64,000 bases of DNA from Candidatus Aegiribacteria sp. (GCA_030594645.1 JAUVEU010000007.1:1-64000); one strand, 5' to 3'; shown: positions 29,101 to 40,188, counted from the stretch's first letter. Numbers and translations are program-made. The notes: generated from the letters alone by a model not told the origin.

Positions 29101-29807
29101 CTCCATACAGGCAGGTTTTCGTCTCCGAGAAGATACCATCCTGTTTCCAGAGCAAAATCAACCAGAGAATTTTCAGCAACAAAGGGTATTTCGGGTATCA
29201 GTTCCTGTGCTTTCTCAAGAGCGCGTATGACATTTCCTCCCCCGATTCTCGTTCTCTCGAGAATGAAACCAAAACGTTCAGGCCAGCTAAAACCTTTCTG
29301 TAACAGACTCCTTACAAGAGACGCATCTCCCTGTGTTTCTGAAAGCACCTGAAACACACGATAGAGCAGGCAGAGGAACTCCCTGAATGTTAAACCTGTA
29401 CTGGGTCCTATTTGATTCCATGTCCAGCTCAGATGAAAGAATTCAAGGACAGCTACAACAACAGCAGACGACGGAAGGTTGCTTACAGCAGAGAACCATT
29501 CCGTTGCCATGTCCTGCTTTACAGGGGGAGGTTCGCTCATCTTGGAAAGATTTTCGAGAAGGTTCTTTCCGTCGCCTTTTTTAATTGTTGAGAGAAGGTA
29601 AGCAAGAATTTCTCCCGCTTCGGGCCAGTCATTTGAAAACAGGGATATGGCGAAGATCCTGCTTCTTGCTTCAGGCTCTATAACAGATTTGTTCAGTGAT
29701 TTCGAAGGAAGTGAAAAGCCTTTGCCAACTTCCGGAGGACGAGCTGAATAAAGCTTGTTATTTCTGCTCCAGGATTCAATCTCACGGACTAGTTCTCTTG
29801 CCTTTAT
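26154..29807 (-). CDS. Large protein of unknown function (about 1217 aa if started at AUA, 1128 aa from the first in-frame AUG) downstream of gyrA
   Basis: Track ORF 26154-29540 is open upstream to 29858 with protein-like sequence but no in-frame ATG/GTG/TTG. AGGAG-CAGAA-ATA overlaps the gyrA stop. Helical composition, no motif recognised. Confidence 0.6.
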   Translation of the reverse strand: MKARELVREIESWSRNNKLYSARPPEVGKGFSLPSKSLNKSVIEPEARSRIFAISLFSNDWPEAGEILAYLLSTIKKGDGKNLLENLSKMSEPPPVKQDMATEWFSAVSNLPSSAVVVAVLEFFHLSWTWNQIGPSTGLTFREFLCLLYRVFQVLSETQGDASLVRSLLQKGFSWPERFGFILERTRIGGGNVIRALEKAQELIPEIPFVAENSLVDFALETGWYLLGDENLPVWRAVGRNGESLLRKLRGFSVQMEAIRILSGFLGRLEDTDQLLNLQEDSIPGEIEKIVGQLEEDVLSEILELLSEEAIRTLARRSERDMCLGIMAIPVGDSSPFEYGRAIAEIMLFRSRGKAERKIFEEVYSLCEKNENTGLIIEIARMSAECRETPFYDKLKTEHYLRFIPIALSILEDKEKSPEIRRITNSVGRVMDAVLSQDDPSISLESLEKLIAETEISFDKLLPALILLLRSTNEALKHEHVIKSEIFVLILDLLDDNYRSRLLEGEQTHWLSPLANGTVDSCTKVVEAMGRISNRSMRSRFLDKVIAPLFQEIGAEELIFGELITSAVATYNKEMSLEQLRNEETTLLGRLFRAEDRSKALKVSMNRLLRIPGIEEKSANDLIYCARTLCETLSQQAVWLEKSGHRIFSRFLSRGLTAFVKTLVEYPEISEYLTSGNLMRELLTRMIPAKETEDSNVALWQLKTASVFFGETIPFSVEILTGRSEEVISYLRDITELAVGSMHGELAGATFLSWMSNRLEKKLIDEYARKLDNGSDLKEVQSDIEGAQMMNIWRAIRDSSSEILRDTVGSLKVVTQQILHRKIVVREGRKLVEGFIENGCKGLILKVSVSPDRKEVTELLKAAGDSELIDLFRSMEGREPVGKKDKIPEKVEQFFLSRDCPPGENPCRFWRSKAFSPLENVLIDIILLYTSNESLSKIEQMMDDFVEIIGYLGTDEVFRPSIIFTALEKSLSKTERGKRLTVQMVERNLEKNIYRLMWRRKATKKTAESVNGFVPQKKITNMLFDRITREKTSREQILFTKKYARIFASVESLIMKRKNSEIQSARSVLQHIWIFNSESVRPSSAVETARDAVETITQFFLEIGARTGAVTAPEAGAISLGMRRKYRDNANTVAILIRWTQDSTRGDLLALVEAHHPLLEAVSRDSELIQLIDDLWGDGKARLYIRSLADRPDRLKERLLHHLGAKSKASNNGIKYV

Positions 29808-32293
29808 TTCTGCTCCTCTGTTTGAACCTCTTCGTTCTCCGGCCGGACTACAGCAGCATCAACTACCCTGTCATTATCCGGAAGATTCATTAGTCTTACT
29901 CCCATAGTGCTTCTGCCCATTTCTCTAATCTGCTCGACAGGTAATCGGATAATCATTCCAAATGCTGAAACAAGGATTAGTTCATCTTCTTCTGTTACCT
30001 GGTTGATTGAAATTACACGTCCATTCCGCTGGATATTCCGGATGTTAATGACACCGGCACTCCCTCTATGTGTTAGTCTGTAATCCTCTGAGAATGTTCT
30101 TTTCCCAAAACCATTCTCTGTTACTGTAAGCACACTCCCGGGTTCATCCATGATAACCATTCCCACGAGACTGTCATTTCCGGTAACTTTTATTCCTCTT
30201 ACTCCTCTTGTATATCTTCCCATGGAACGTATTTCTTTTTCACTGAATCTATTGGCCTTCCCGTTTGCCAGAGCAAGCAGAACCCGGCAGTTTCCATTTG
30301 TTAATGAGGCGCTTACGAGCTCTGCGTTCTCATCAAGCTTGATTGCCCATATGCCATTCCGTCGTGGATGGCTGTAACAGGAAAGAGGGGTCTTCTTAAT
30401 AATTCCATTGCTTGTTGACATCAGGATAAAGCGGTCTTCATCGAACTCCTTCACGCATACATTCGCGACAGGGCGCTCTTCTGGTTCGAGATCCAGGAGA
30501 TTAACTATAGCTTTCCCTTTGCTGATTCGTCCAGCTTCTGGAATTTTATAAACCTTCAACCAGTAACATCTTCCCTGATTAGTGAAAAACAGAATATAAC
30601 TATGGTTGGATGATACAAATATCTGATCTATTGAATCTTCCTCCTTGGTTCGTGCTCCTGTAATTCCCTTTCCGCCTCTGTGCTGGCTTTTATAGGTATC
30701 CGTTGAAAGTCTCTTTACATACCCTTCTCGAGACAGGGTGATTACCATTTCATCATCAGGTATCAGATCTTCTATATCAAATTCGTCTGCTGCAAAGGGT
30801 TCTATTTCTGTCTTCCTGTCTTCACCATAAATGTCGGCAACTTCCCTTAACTCTTCTGACACTACCTTCATACGTTCCAGGCGATTCGAAGCCAGCAAGC
30901 GAAGTCTTTCAAGGAGAACTCTGAGCTCTTCGAATTCTTCTTCAAGTTCTTCCCGTTCCAGCCCGGTAAGTTTTCTTAAACGCATTTCCAATATTGCTTG
31001 AGCCTGTATCTCGGTGAATTCAAATATTTCTATAAGCTTCTTCTTTGCTTCTTCGCTGCTTGCAGATTCTCTGATAACCCTTATTACCTCTTCTATAACA
31101 TCCTGGGCCTTTAAAAGCCCTTCTACTATGTGCGATCTTGCTTCCGCCTTTTTCAGGTCGAACGCAACTCTTCTCTCAATGACATTATGACGATGTTCAA
31201 TGAAATGATCAATCATCTGCCTGAGATTCAGCCTTACAGGCCTTCCTCCAGCAAGAGCCAGACTGTTAACTCCGAAAGTTTTTGCAAGCGTGGTGTGTTT
31301 GTAAAGCTGGTTAAGTACTACTTCAGTTACCGCATCTCTCTTCAGCTCTATCACTATTCGCATGCCATCTCTGTCGGATTCATCACGGAGATCGGCTATC
31401 ATCGTAATTTTCTTGTGTTTCACAAGATTTGCTATAGTCTCAATAAGCGATGTCTTGTTAACCTGATAGGGAATTTCTGTAATTATGATTGCTTCCCTGC
31501 CTTTTGGGGTTACCTCAGTAGTCACTCTGCCGCGGACATGGATCAGTCCCTTACCTGTACTGTAAGCATCTCTGATTCCTCGAAGGCCCATGATTATCCC
31601 TCCGGTAGGGAAATCCGGTCCTTTGATAATCTCAAAAAGCTCTTCATCGGAAAAATCGGGGTTATCTATGATTCTACAGCAGGCATCTATAACTTCTCTG
31701 AGGTTATTAGGCGGAATATTCGTGGCCATACCTACAGCAATTCCAGACGATCCGTTAACCAGAAGATTAGGTATACCGGAAGGGAGAACTGATGGTTCTT
31801 TCAGGCGATCGTCAAAATTGGGAGACATATCTACTGTTTCGCTATCGATATCGCGAAGCATTTCTCCGCCTATTTTGGACATTCTTGCTTCTGTATATCT
31901 GTACGCTGCCGCCGGATCTCCATCTATCGATCCGAAGTTGCCCTGGCCATCGATAAGCGGGTGTCTAAGTGAAAAATCCTGTGCCATACGAACCATTGCA
32001 TCATAGACAGCGCTGTCTCCATGAGGGTGATATTTTCCAAGAACATCTCCCACTACTGCAGCGGATTTCTTATACGGCCGTTTTTGCGTGAGTTTCTGTT
32101 CATACATCGAATACAGAATTCGCCTGTGTACAGGTTTCAACCCATCCCGCACATCAGGAAGGGCTCTCGAAACAATAACGCTCATGGAATAGTCCATATA
32201 TGAGCGTTTCATCTCATCTTCTATGTCGATAATATCAATCTTTTTACCTGTGCTGCCGTTCAAATGACCGCCTCCAAGCCTGTCTTCAGGCAA
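29804..32293 (-). CDS. gyrA: DNA gyrase subunit A
   Basis: [42 protein letters not shown]; GyrA-box QHRGGKG. Confidence 0.96.
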   Translation of the reverse strand: MPEDRLGGGHLNGSTGKKIDIIDIEDEMKRSYMDYSMSVIVSRALPDVRDGLKPVHRRILYSMYEQKLTQKRPYKKSAAVVGDVLGKYHPHGDSAVYDAMVRMAQDFSLRHPLIDGQGNFGSIDGDPAAAYRYTEARMSKIGGEMLRDIDSETVDMSPNFDDRLKEPSVLPSGIPNLLVNGSSGIAVGMATNIPPNNLREVIDACCRIIDNPDFSDEELFEIIKGPDFPTGGIIMGLRGIRDAYSTGKGLIHVRGRVTTEVTPKGREAIIITEIPYQVNKTSLIETIANLVKHKKITMIADLRDESDRDGMRIVIELKRDAVTEVVLNQLYKHTTLAKTFGVNSLALAGGRPVRLNLRQMIDHFIEHRHNVIERRVAFDLKKAEARSHIVEGLLKAQDVIEEVIRVIRESASSEEAKKKLIEIFEFTEIQAQAILEMRLRKLTGLEREELEEEFEELRVLLERLRLLASNRLERMKVVSEELREVADIYGEDRKTEIEPFAADEFDIEDLIPDDEMVITLSREGYVKRLSTDTYKSQHRGGKGITGARTKEEDSIDQIFVSSNHSYILFFTNQGRCYWLKVYKIPEAGRISKGKAIVNLLDLEPEERPVANVCVKEFDEDRFILMSTSNGIIKKTPLSCYSHPRRNGIWAIKLDENAELVSASLTNGNCRVLLALANGKANRFSEKEIRSMGRYTRGVRGIKVTGNDSLVGMVIMDEPGSVLTVTENGFGKRTFSEDYRLTHRGSAGVINIRNIQRNGRVISINQVTEEDELILVSAFGMIIRLPVEQIREMGRSTMGVRLMNLPDNDRVVDAAVVRPENEEVQTEEQK

Positions 32294-32320
32294 TAATTAT
32301 GCATATCCGGGATAATTAAT

Positions 32321-34273
32321 CTAAACATCAAGATTTCTTACTTCTGCCGCATGGAGCTGGATAAATTCTCGTCTTGGTTCTACATCATCACCCATAAGAA
32401 CTGAAAATATGTGGCTGGCCTCCATAGTGTTCTCCAGCCGGACCTTAAGAAGTATTCTTGTTTCAGGGTCCATAGTCGTTGCCCACAACTGATCCGGATT
32501 CATCTCTCCCAGACCCTTGTACCGCTGTATTACTAAACCCTGTTCTCCAAATTCCTTCGTTATTTCCTGTCTTTCTTTTTCGTTATATGCGTAACGCTTT
32601 GTTTTTCCTTTCCTTATCAGATACAGAGGCGGTTGGGCAATGTAAATGTAGCCTTTTTCTATAAGCTCTATCATGTGTCTGTAAAAGAAAGTCAACAGAA
32701 GCGTGCGGATATGTGATCCGTCTACATCCGCATCGGTCATTATTATGATTTTATGATATCGAACACTGTTTATATCGAAATCTTCTTCAATTCCTGTTCC
32801 AGCAGCAGTTATTATTGTTCTTATCTCGTTGTTGTTCAGCACTTTTCCAAGTTGTGCCTTTTCAACATTGATTATCTTGCCTCTAAGCGGAAGAATTGCC
32901 TGAAAGTACCTGTTTCTTCCCTGTTTTGCCGAACCGCCAGCAGAATTTCCCTCAACTATGAACAGCTCTGCTTCTTCTGGTTCGTTCACGGTACAATCTG
33001 CCAGTTTGCCCGGCAGAGCAGCTGTTTCAAGAGCTGATTTTCTTCTGGTCAACTCTCTTGCTTTCTTCGCAGCCTGTCTTGATCTGTTATTGAGCAAGCA
33101 CTTCTGCACTACTTTTCGTGCTATAGAAGGATTTTCCTCAAAGTATTCGGAAAGACCTCTGTTCACAAGTGATAATACAGCTCCCTGCACATTCCTGTTT
33201 CCCAGCCTTGTTTTGGTTTGACCTTCAAATTGAGGATCCGGTATCTTAACACTGATTACAATAACAAGTCCTTCTCTTACATCACTGCCCGAAAATGTAT
33301 CATCTTTATTGCTGAACATTTTATTGGTGGATGCGTAATCGTTCAGAGTTCTTGTAAGCGCTGACTTAAGACCTGAAAGGTGAGTTCCTCCGTCAATAGT
33401 GTTTATATTATTAACAAAGCTGAAAATGTCCTCTTTAAATGCCTTGTTGTACTGCAGCGCTACATCGATTAGGAGAATTCCTTCATCGCCCATCTCTATT
33501 TCACCTGCAATTCTTACAGGATCATGCAGCGTATGGTTTGCCTCGTTAATATATGAAACAAATGAACTCAACCCGCCTTCAAAACAAAATTCATCCTTCC
33601 TCAGGTCTTTTTCAGAGCGTTCATCATTCAAAAGTATTTTCAATCCGTTATTAAGGTAAGCAAGTTCTCTTAATCTGCCGGACAGGGTTTCATATTTGAA
33701 TTCAGAAGTTTCAAATATTTCCTCATAATCGGGCATGAATCTTATTCTTGTTCCGGTAAGATCTGTTTTACCCCGTTTTTTCTGTTCCGTCTGAGTTTTG
33801 CCTCTTCTGTATTCCTGAAAATAGATGTATCCATCGTTATGGACTTCCACTCTCAGCCATTCCGACAGAGCATTCACAACACTCACACCAACACCATGCA
33901 ACCCTCCGGAGGTTTTGTAAGCTGAATTATCGAATTTACCTCCAGCATGGAGAGTGGTCATTACCACTTCCAGCGCAGGCTTTCCTGTTTCGTGCATGCC
34001 TACGGGAATTCCTCTTCCGTCATCGTCAACTGAAACAGATCCATCTGAATGAAGGGTGATTGCGATTCGCTTGCAAAAGCCTGATTGTGCTTCGTCAATG
34101 CTGTTATCTACCACTTCCCACACCAGGTGATGAAGACCTGTCTGTGATGTTGAACCGATGTACATACTTGGTCTTTTTCTAACATGCTCAAGACCTTTTA
34201 GAACCTTAATAGAGTCAGCGTCGTAATTAGTGTTTTGTCCGTCTTGTTCGGTCAATACTTCTCTGCCTTCCAC
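32321..34273 (-). CDS. gyrB: DNA gyrase subunit B
   Basis: GLEHVRKRPSMYIGST; EGNSAGGSAKQGRNRYFQAILPLRGKI; QRYKGLGEMNPDQLW. Confidence 0.96.
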   Translation of the reverse strand: MEGREVLTEQDGQNTNYDADSIKVLKGLEHVRKRPSMYIGSTSQTGLHHLVWEVVDNSIDEAQSGFCKRIAITLHSDGSVSVDDDGRGIPVGMHETGKPALEVVMTTLHAGGKFDNSAYKTSGGLHGVGVSVVNALSEWLRVEVHNDGYIYFQEYRRGKTQTEQKKRGKTDLTGTRIRFMPDYEEIFETSEFKYETLSGRLRELAYLNNGLKILLNDERSEKDLRKDEFCFEGGLSSFVSYINEANHTLHDPVRIAGEIEMGDEGILLIDVALQYNKAFKEDIFSFVNNINTIDGGTHLSGLKSALTRTLNDYASTNKMFSNKDDTFSGSDVREGLVIVISVKIPDPQFEGQTKTRLGNRNVQGAVLSLVNRGLSEYFEENPSIARKVVQKCLLNNRSRQAAKKARELTRRKSALETAALPGKLADCTVNEPEEAELFIVEGNSAGGSAKQGRNRYFQAILPLRGKIINVEKAQLGKVLNNNEIRTIITAAGTGIEEDFDINSVRYHKIIIMTDADVDGSHIRTLLLTFFYRHMIELIEKGYIYIAQPPLYLIRKGKTKRYAYNEKERQEITKEFGEQGLVIQRYKGLGEMNPDQLWATTMDPETRILLKVRLENTMEASHIFSVLMGDDVEPRREFIQLHAAEVRNLDV

Positions 34274-34559
34274 TTTTTCCAGGCATCACCGCTTTTATAT
34301 CAGTAAAAAGCTCCTCGCCTGAAACCTTATTCAAATTCGAGAGTATCTCTTCTTTTCTGAGCCTGATTTCCATTCCTGCAGCCGGATGAAGAATCTTTAC
34401 AAGAATTACCGATCTGTCACAGCCGACAGGTATAGTTAATCCTGCAAGTTCTGTTCCTACAATTTCATTCCAGCAGCTAAGTATCTCGTTTCTTTGCTGA
34501 TACTTGCCCAGTTCGAATTTCCTGAATACATCAGATATCAGTAATCCGATTTTTTTCAT
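34227..34559 (-). CDS. DUF721/DciA-like protein
   Basis: LGKYQQRNEILSCWNEIVG...VILVKILHPAAGMEIRLRKEEIL; dnaN-gyrB context. Confidence 0.7.
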   Translation of the reverse strand: MKKIGLLISDVFRKFELGKYQQRNEILSCWNEIVGTELAGLTIPVGCDRSVILVKILHPAAGMEIRLRKEEILSNLNKVSGEELFTDIKAVMPGKSGRQRSIDRTRRTKH

Positions 34560-34590
34560 ATGTAACCAACGAACTGTGTTTTTGTTACAA

Positions 34591-35727
34591 TTATTCTAAT
34601 TCTGTCTGGCTCTCAAGCGTCTTTGAGAGTTTGACAGGCATTATCAGTGCCAGGTATGAGTCATCTCCTTCAGATTCTTCCTCATCGTTTATGAGAACAG
34701 CTGTATTGCTGTCCTTCATCCTCATTACAATCCTCTCACAACTCATATTACGAAGAATCTCCATAAGGAAATTTCCGTTGAAACCAATCTGAAATGGACT
34801 ACCGTCATATTCGGAAAGAAGAGTTTCTTTTGCTTCTCCGGCATCTGCACTTTCAGCCTGAACAACTGTTTTCTCTTTTTCCAGAGAGAATTTTACCTGG
34901 TGTGTTGATGGATTAGCCATAGTTTTAACACGTCTCAATACAGCTATAAGGCTTTCTCTGTCTGTATGAAGAATGCAGTCATTGTCTTTTGGAATTACTT
35001 TTTTGTAAGGAGGATACTCGCCATCTATAGTGCGGCTGAATATCATGGTATTGTCAAATTCAAACGATATCTGAGAACCCTTAAAGCGTATATTTACATC
35101 ACCATCGGAGGAAAGCTTAGCAAAAAGATTAAGAGCTTTCTGTGTGATCAGCGCTTTAATGGAATTGTCGGACTTAATACTTGAGAGGCTGATACAGCTT
35201 AACCTGTGGCCATCAGTAGCAACCATTTCAAATCCGTCTTTACCTATATCAAGTAACGCTCCGTTAAGTGTTGCTCTATAATCATCTTTTGCAACGGCGT
35301 AAGATGTCTTTCTTATAGCGTCAGAAAATATGTTAACTTGAACTATACATGGTTCCATACTGCTTTTAGACGGAAGAGTAGGAAACTGATCGCTTGAACT
35401 GCCGCTTAAAGAAAATAATCCATGACCGCAATTTATGGTAATCCTGTTACCTGTAGCACTCATTCTTACTTCTTCTTCAGGCAATTCACGTACAATTTCA
35501 TGCAATTTTTTTCCAGGAAGTGTTATTGAACCTGCAGTTGTAATCGAAGCTGGAACCGTAGTTATTACTGTAGTATCAAGATCTGTTGCAGAAAGTTTAA
35601 GTTTGTCTCCTTCTGTTTCAAGAAGAACATTGGTTAAGTATGGAAGACTGCTTCTTGCGGGAAGCGCTGTTGCAACAGAATTCAAACCTTTCAGCAAATC
35701 AGAATGATTGACAAGAAGCTTAATCAT
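34591..35727 (-). CDS. dnaN: DNA polymerase III beta subunit
   Basis: MIKLLVNHSDLLKGLNSVATALPARSSLPYLTNVLLE...ATDGHRLS...YPPYKKVIP; start after GGAGGAAAACTT. Confidence 0.95.
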   Translation of the reverse strand: MIKLLVNHSDLLKGLNSVATALPARSSLPYLTNVLLETEGDKLKLSATDLDTTVITTVPASITTAGSITLPGKKLHEIVRELPEEEVRMSATGNRITINCGHGLFSLSGSSSDQFPTLPSKSSMEPCIVQVNIFSDAIRKTSYAVAKDDYRATLNGALLDIGKDGFEMVATDGHRLSCISLSSIKSDNSIKALITQKALNLFAKLSSDGDVNIRFKGSQISFEFDNTMIFSRTIDGEYPPYKKVIPKDNDCILHTDRESLIAVLRRVKTMANPSTHQVKFSLEKEKTVVQAESADAGEAKETLLSEYDGSPFQIGFNGNFLMEILRNMSCERIVMRMKDSNTAVLINDEEESEGDDSYLALIMPVKLSKTLESQTELE

Positions 35728-35931
35728 AAGTTTTCCTCCAGCTTGATGAAAACAATTATAAGAGAACAATAATGATAGTTATTATACACGTGGATATGTA
35801 GACATGTCACGTGTTATACGAATGCATGTATGTTCATGGATGTTGAAAAAATGTTGAAAAATGAATAGTGAAACATTGGTTTTCAACATTCACGTTTTTT
35901 GAACAATATTATCCATACAATTCTCCACATA

Positions 35932-37281
35932 CTAAATTGAAGTAAGTTTTCTTCTTAATTCTGCTATCGTTCTTTCAAGTTCGGCATCATGTTTTTTCAA
36001 TTTATCTATTCTGTCGATGGAATTTAGAACAGTTGAATGATCACGCCCAGAGAAAAACGAACCTATCTCCTTAAGTGACATGGAAGTAAGTTCCCTCATA
36101 AGAGACATGGCGACCTGTCTTGGAATAAGAATGTTCCTCTTTCTCTGTTTTCCTTTGAGCTGCCCTGGAGAAACATTGAAGTTCTCAGCGACAGCGGATG
36201 TAATATTTCCTGCAGTAAGTCTTCTTGTTATTGAACCGAGTGAGGAACGAATCTCTCTCTGTGCGATATCCATATTTATTTCACAGTCTGTTAATCGAGA
36301 TATTGCAGCAAGTCTGTGCACAACCCCTGCAAGCTGACGAACATTCTTTCTGATAGAAGAAGCGATATAATCAAGGACATCATGTGAAACAGACAATTTT
36401 TCATCTCGAAAGAGAAGCTGAAGAATAGCAATACGTGTTTCGTATTCAGGAGGCTTTATATCAGCTACAAGTCCCCATTGAAAACGGCTGATCAAACGTT
36501 CATGAAGATCCTGAAGCTCATGGGGAGGTCTGTCTGAAGTAAGGACTATCTGTTTACCGTTCTGATGAAGTTCATTGAATCTATGAAAAAATTCTTCCTG
36601 AGTCTGTTCTTTCCCTTTAAGAAACTGAATGTCGTCCATCAGGAGAAAATCAATATTGTGAAACAGCTTCCTGAATTTTGAGAAATCATTCTGCAGAACT
36701 GATTTAATATATCGATCAACGAGCAGTTCAGTGGACAGATAGTGAAATGTTCGACCCTTTCCTTCCTGATGAAGGCTATGTGCTATAGCTTGAATAAGAT
36801 GTGTTTTTCCAAGACCGACACCACCGTAGATAAAAAGGGGATTATAGCTGGCGGAATTGCTTCCACGGCTGACAGCAAGAGCTCCTGCATGAGCAAGCTG
36901 ATTGTTAGGGCCAACAACGAAGTGGTCGAATGTATAGTTTGAACGTAGAAAAGCCGTATCGGATTGGCCTGAAGCTCTTCTGGCGGAAAGAGAAATAGAA
37001 GATGAAGGACCTGGTTTTGCAGGATCACCGATGAATTGTAGCGCAAGATCTTTTCTACCGGAGATATCTCGAATAAGTTCTTCAAGAAATTCACCAAATC
37101 GGGATTTGGCATGACCTGCAACGAATGAATTCGGAAAACGGATTACCATAAGGCTTCCGTTAAGATCTTCGAAACTTGATTTTTTTAGCCAGGCTTCAAA
37201 TTCAGTTGACTCAAGTGAATTTTTCGCTTCGCTGAGACATTGAATCCATAGCTCGGCCGGGTTAAAACTGTCCATCTTCAT
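35932..37281 (-). CDS. dnaA: Chromosomal replication initiator DnaA
   Basis: NPLFIYGGVGLGKTHLIQAIAHSL; FLLMDDIQFLKGKEQTQEEFFHRFN; GRDHSTVLNSIDRI. Confidence 0.97.
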   Translation of the reverse strand: MKMDSFNPAELWIQCLSEAKNSLESTEFEAWLKKSSFEDLNGSLMVIRFPNSFVAGHAKSRFGEFLEELIRDISGRKDLALQFIGDPAKPGPSSSISLSARRASGQSDTAFLRSNYTFDHFVVGPNNQLAHAGALAVSRGSNSASYNPLFIYGGVGLGKTHLIQAIAHSLHQEGKGRTFHYLSTELLVDRYIKSVLQNDFSKFRKLFHNIDFLLMDDIQFLKGKEQTQEEFFHRFNELHQNGKQIVLTSDRPPHELQDLHERLISRFQWGLVADIKPPEYETRIAILQLLFRDEKLSVSHDVLDYIASSIRKNVRQLAGVVHRLAAISRLTDCEINMDIAQREIRSSLGSITRRLTAGNITSAVAENFNVSPGQLKGKQRKRNILIPRQVAMSLMRELTSMSLKEIGSFFSGRDHSTVLNSIDRIDKLKKHDAELERTIAELRRKLTSI

Positions 37282-37595
37282 TCCAATCGTTGATAGAAGT
37301 CTAACGATATAACTTACAGTAGGTTGTCATACATATCCACAAGTGAATCCACAAAAATGAAGTATAGTATATTGTTTAAACGCAAAAACATAAGGAAAAA
37401 CCATCTTTCTGTTGTCGCAACAATGTTGAAAACCTTTGTCAGACTATTTGAAGCTGCCACAAATACTTGACAGAAAGCATTCTATTGGCTAACTTCGATA
37501 ATCGTTGAACAAAGAAATATTTTCTAAGTTAGTGATGATACTGTTGCAGAAATCCTGACTGCGTCAAGTCTGGTTTTCGAGAGAGAGTGAATAAA
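37282..37595. other. Probable oriC/promoter region between divergent dnaA and rpmH
   Basis: Gene-strand switch; near-consensus DnaA boxes ATATCCACA (37333-37341) and GAATCCACA (37345-37353) next to an AT-rich run; repeat AATGTTGAAAACC at 37422-37434. Confidence 0.55.
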
Positions 37596-37730
37596 ATGAA
37601 AAGAACGTTTCAGCCGAGCAATATTTCAAAAGCAAGAAGACATGGATTCAGAGCGAGAATGGCAAGCAAGAATGGCAGGAAAGTACTTAATATGAGGCGG
37701 CGCAAGGGCAGAAAGAATCTGATTCCCTGA
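37596..37730 (+). CDS. rpmH: Ribosomal protein L34
   Basis: [44 protein letters not shown]; missing from the ORF track because it is short. Confidence 0.96.
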   Translation: MKRTFQPSNISKARRHGFRARMASKNGRKVLNMRRRKGRKNLIP

Positions 37731-37734
37731 TAAA

Positions 37735-38079
37735 ATGAAGAATACCCTGAAGAAGGGATACCAGTTCAGAAGGATACTAAGAACAGGTAGTGCTTTCAGA
37801 GGAACATCTTTCAGAGCTGTATACAGACTGAATTCCCTGGGCATTATTCGCCTGGGGTTTTCGTTGTCAGCAAAGTGCGGTAACTCTGTTAAAAGAAACT
37901 TAATGAGGAGAAGACTCCGGCATCTTTCAAGAGAAAAGGGAATGAATACCGGGGCAGATGTCGTTATAATACCTGAAGGCAGGCTTTCAAAAAGTAACTG
38001 GGAGAGCTTGAGGGAGGATTTCAAAGGGCTGCTGGTTTCGATAGAGGAAACAGAGAAAAACAGACAGAAAAATAGATAA
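37735..38079 (+). CDS. rnpA: Ribonuclease P protein component
   Basis: Between rpmH and yidD; GFSLSAKCGNSVKRNLMRRRLRHLSR. Confidence 0.9.
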   Translation: MKNTLKKGYQFRRILRTGSAFRGTSFRAVYRLNSLGIIRLGFSLSAKCGNSVKRNLMRRRLRHLSREKGMNTGADVVIIPEGRLSKSNWESLREDFKGLLVSIEETEKNRQKNR

Positions 38080-38128
38080 GAAATAGTAATGAGAAAACGT
38101 ATAAGTCGACTAAAGAAAATCTTGCGGT

Positions 38129-38371
38129 ATGAAAATCAGCATGACTGTAATGCTTATTGCCGTTGTTAAGGTTTACAGGAAACTTATCTCACCACTGTTT
38201 CCACAGAGTTGCATTTACACACCAACCTGCAGCAGGTATGCGGAAACAGCATTAACAAGGTATGGGGCGATAAGAGGAGGATGGCTTACTGTTCTAAGGG
38301 TTCTAAGGTGTCATCCATTTAAAAAGGGTGGATACGATCCCGTTCCTGAAAAATGGGAGAATCGCAAATGA
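38129..38371 (+). CDS. yidD: Membrane protein insertion efficiency factor YidD
   Basis: [58 protein letters not shown]. Confidence 0.96.
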   Translation: MKISMTVMLIAVVKVYRKLISPLFPQSCIYTPTCSRYAETALTRYGAIRGGWLTVLRVLRCHPFKKGGYDPVPEKWENRK

Positions 38372-39978
38372 GTGATCAAAAAAGGCTTCTTATAGCAGCA
38401 GTTCTGATGGCGGCAGTGTTATTTGTCAGCTGGCAGTTCATGGGGAAAACAACATCGCAAAACGAATCGATAAACACCCCTGGTACAATTGAAGATCAAA
38501 TAATTCCTGAACAGACAGTTATTCCGGAAGATTCAGAGGTTGTAAAAACTCTTCCGTTTGATACACTGTCGATAAAAGTATATGAAGATACCCTTGTTAT
38601 TGATGCTACAGAAAAAGGACCGGAAGAGCCAGATGAAAGGCTAATAACAGTAATAATCAGGGGCAAGGACGAAGATTTAGTATATGCTGAAATATCAACA
38701 TATGGCGGAGCAATAAGAAACTGGGAGCTTCCACAGTTCGAAGATATGCCGGGTGGAGGCGAAGGAAGATGTATAAACTTTAATGGAAACAGCTGGCTCG
38801 ATAGAGACGTAGTGTTTGAAACCGATTCACCGGACACGCTGATAGTAGATGAGCAGCCACAGACAATTGTATTATTCACAGAAACTGAAAAAGAGCTCAG
38901 GTATACATTTACACCTGATCATTACGGATTCAGCATTGAAGCAACAGGATTTGATGAGATGATAAGCATTCCAGCAGGTGTACTTCCTGTGAGTGAGATG
39001 AATGTGAATGCTTCAAAGTATTTCAAGGCACAGTGGAACGCGGAAAAAATAAAGGACAGAAAATCAGGTGATATCAATGAAATAGAGCAGGTTGGAAACG
39101 TCAGGTGGATTGCCGCAAGATCCCATTACTTTGCAATTATACTGATGCCTGAGTCATATGAAAGGGCATATGGATATGTATTACCATCCGGGCCGGAAGA
39201 ATCTCCGTCAATTGGAATTCAGGATACAAGAGTTAATGTATTCGCTGGACCCCTTGATTACGGAAGATTGCGGAAACTGGGCGGAGATACAAGCAGACTG
39301 GTTGATTTTGGATGGCCATTCATAAGGGAAATAGGAAGACTGCTCTTCTGGTTCTGTACTAATGTAATTGCTTCTGTAAGTAACTGGGGGATAAAGATAA
39401 TAGTACTTGCGTTAGCGCTTAAACTGGTACTTTTACCTCTTACAGACAAAAGTTTCAAATCAATGGCGAAACTCAAGCAGGTTCAACCGAAGATGAAAGT
39501 GCTTCAGGAGAAATTCAAAAGTGATCCGAAAGCACTACAGACGGCAATGCAGAAACTATACCGTGAAGAGGGAGTCAATCCTCTTGGAGGATGCCTGCCG
39601 ATGCTGATGCAGATGCCGGTATTTTTTGCACTATACAGGGTACTTGCGAACTCGGTTCAGCTAAGAGGCGCTCCATTCATGCTGTGGATTCAGGACCTTT
39701 CACATCCTGAAATTCTCATCAAACTTCAGCCACCTATACTTGGCCTTCATGGTATAGGGCTGCTGGCTGTACTGATGGGTGTAGCAATGTTCTTCCAGCA
39801 GAAAATGACAATGACAGATCAGAAGCAGAAAGGAATGATGTACATGATGCCTATATTCATGACATTCCTGTTCATGCGCTTCCCAGCCGGCCTGACTCTT
39901 TACTGGTTCACTAATAATCTGCTGACAATAGCACAGCAGGAAATGATCAAGCGAAAACTGGAAAAAGCACAAGCCTGA
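38368..39978 (+). CDS. yidC: Membrane protein insertase YidC
   Basis: [56 protein letters not shown]; start overlaps the yidD stop. Confidence 0.96.
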   Translation: MSDQKRLLIAAVLMAAVLFVSWQFMGKTTSQNESINTPGTIEDQIIPEQTVIPEDSEVVKTLPFDTLSIKVYEDTLVIDATEKGPEEPDERLITVIIRGKDEDLVYAEISTYGGAIRNWELPQFEDMPGGGEGRCINFNGNSWLDRDVVFETDSPDTLIVDEQPQTIVLFTETEKELRYTFTPDHYGFSIEATGFDEMISIPAGVLPVSEMNVNASKYFKAQWNAEKIKDRKSGDINEIEQVGNVRWIAARSHYFAIILMPESYERAYGYVLPSGPEESPSIGIQDTRVNVFAGPLDYGRLRKLGGDTSRLVDFGWPFIREIGRLLFWFCTNVIASVSNWGIKIIVLALALKLVLLPLTDKSFKSMAKLKQVQPKMKVLQEKFKSDPKALQTAMQKLYREEGVNPLGGCLPMLMQMPVFFALYRVLANSVQLRGAPFMLWIQDLSHPEILIKLQPPILGLHGIGLLAVLMGVAMFFQQKMTMTDQKQKGMMYMMPIFMTFLFMRFPAGLTLYWFTNNLLTIAQQEMIKRKLEKAQA

Positions 39979-40009
39979 TCTGAAAAGGTTTAGAGAGAAC
40001 ACATCAGAT

Positions 40010-40188
40010 GGTGAAATATTCCGGTTAAATCCGAATATTTCACCAGATTGCTTAACGAAACGGTGTAGAAGCGCTTGCAGACAAGGCATACGAAAGAGGT
40101 CGACGCAGATGTATTGTATATACTTCAAGGAAGGCCGATTGAGCATAACGCAGTATGCGAGTGTCTTATGCACCGTTACAGTAGTAAC
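40010..40188. other. Structured intergenic element of unknown class (long hairpin, nested-stem module, small hairpin)
   Basis: GGTGAAATATT(40010-40020)/AATATTTCACC(40034-40044); AACGGTG(40059-40065)/CACCGTT(40171-40177); AGACA(40079-40083)/TGTCT(40162-40166); GCATAC(40086-40091)/GTATGC(40153-40158); GTTAC-AGTA-GTAAC just before mnmE. Confidence 0.5.

Noticed and set aside
31130-31792. Plus-strand ORF of 220 aa
   Set aside because: Entirely antisense to gyrA, no recognisable protein features.
40051-40188. Possible integron attC site (GCTTAAC then a palindrome)
   Set aside because: No matching GTTRRRY simple site opposite GCTTAAC and no integrase; kept only as an unclassified structured element.
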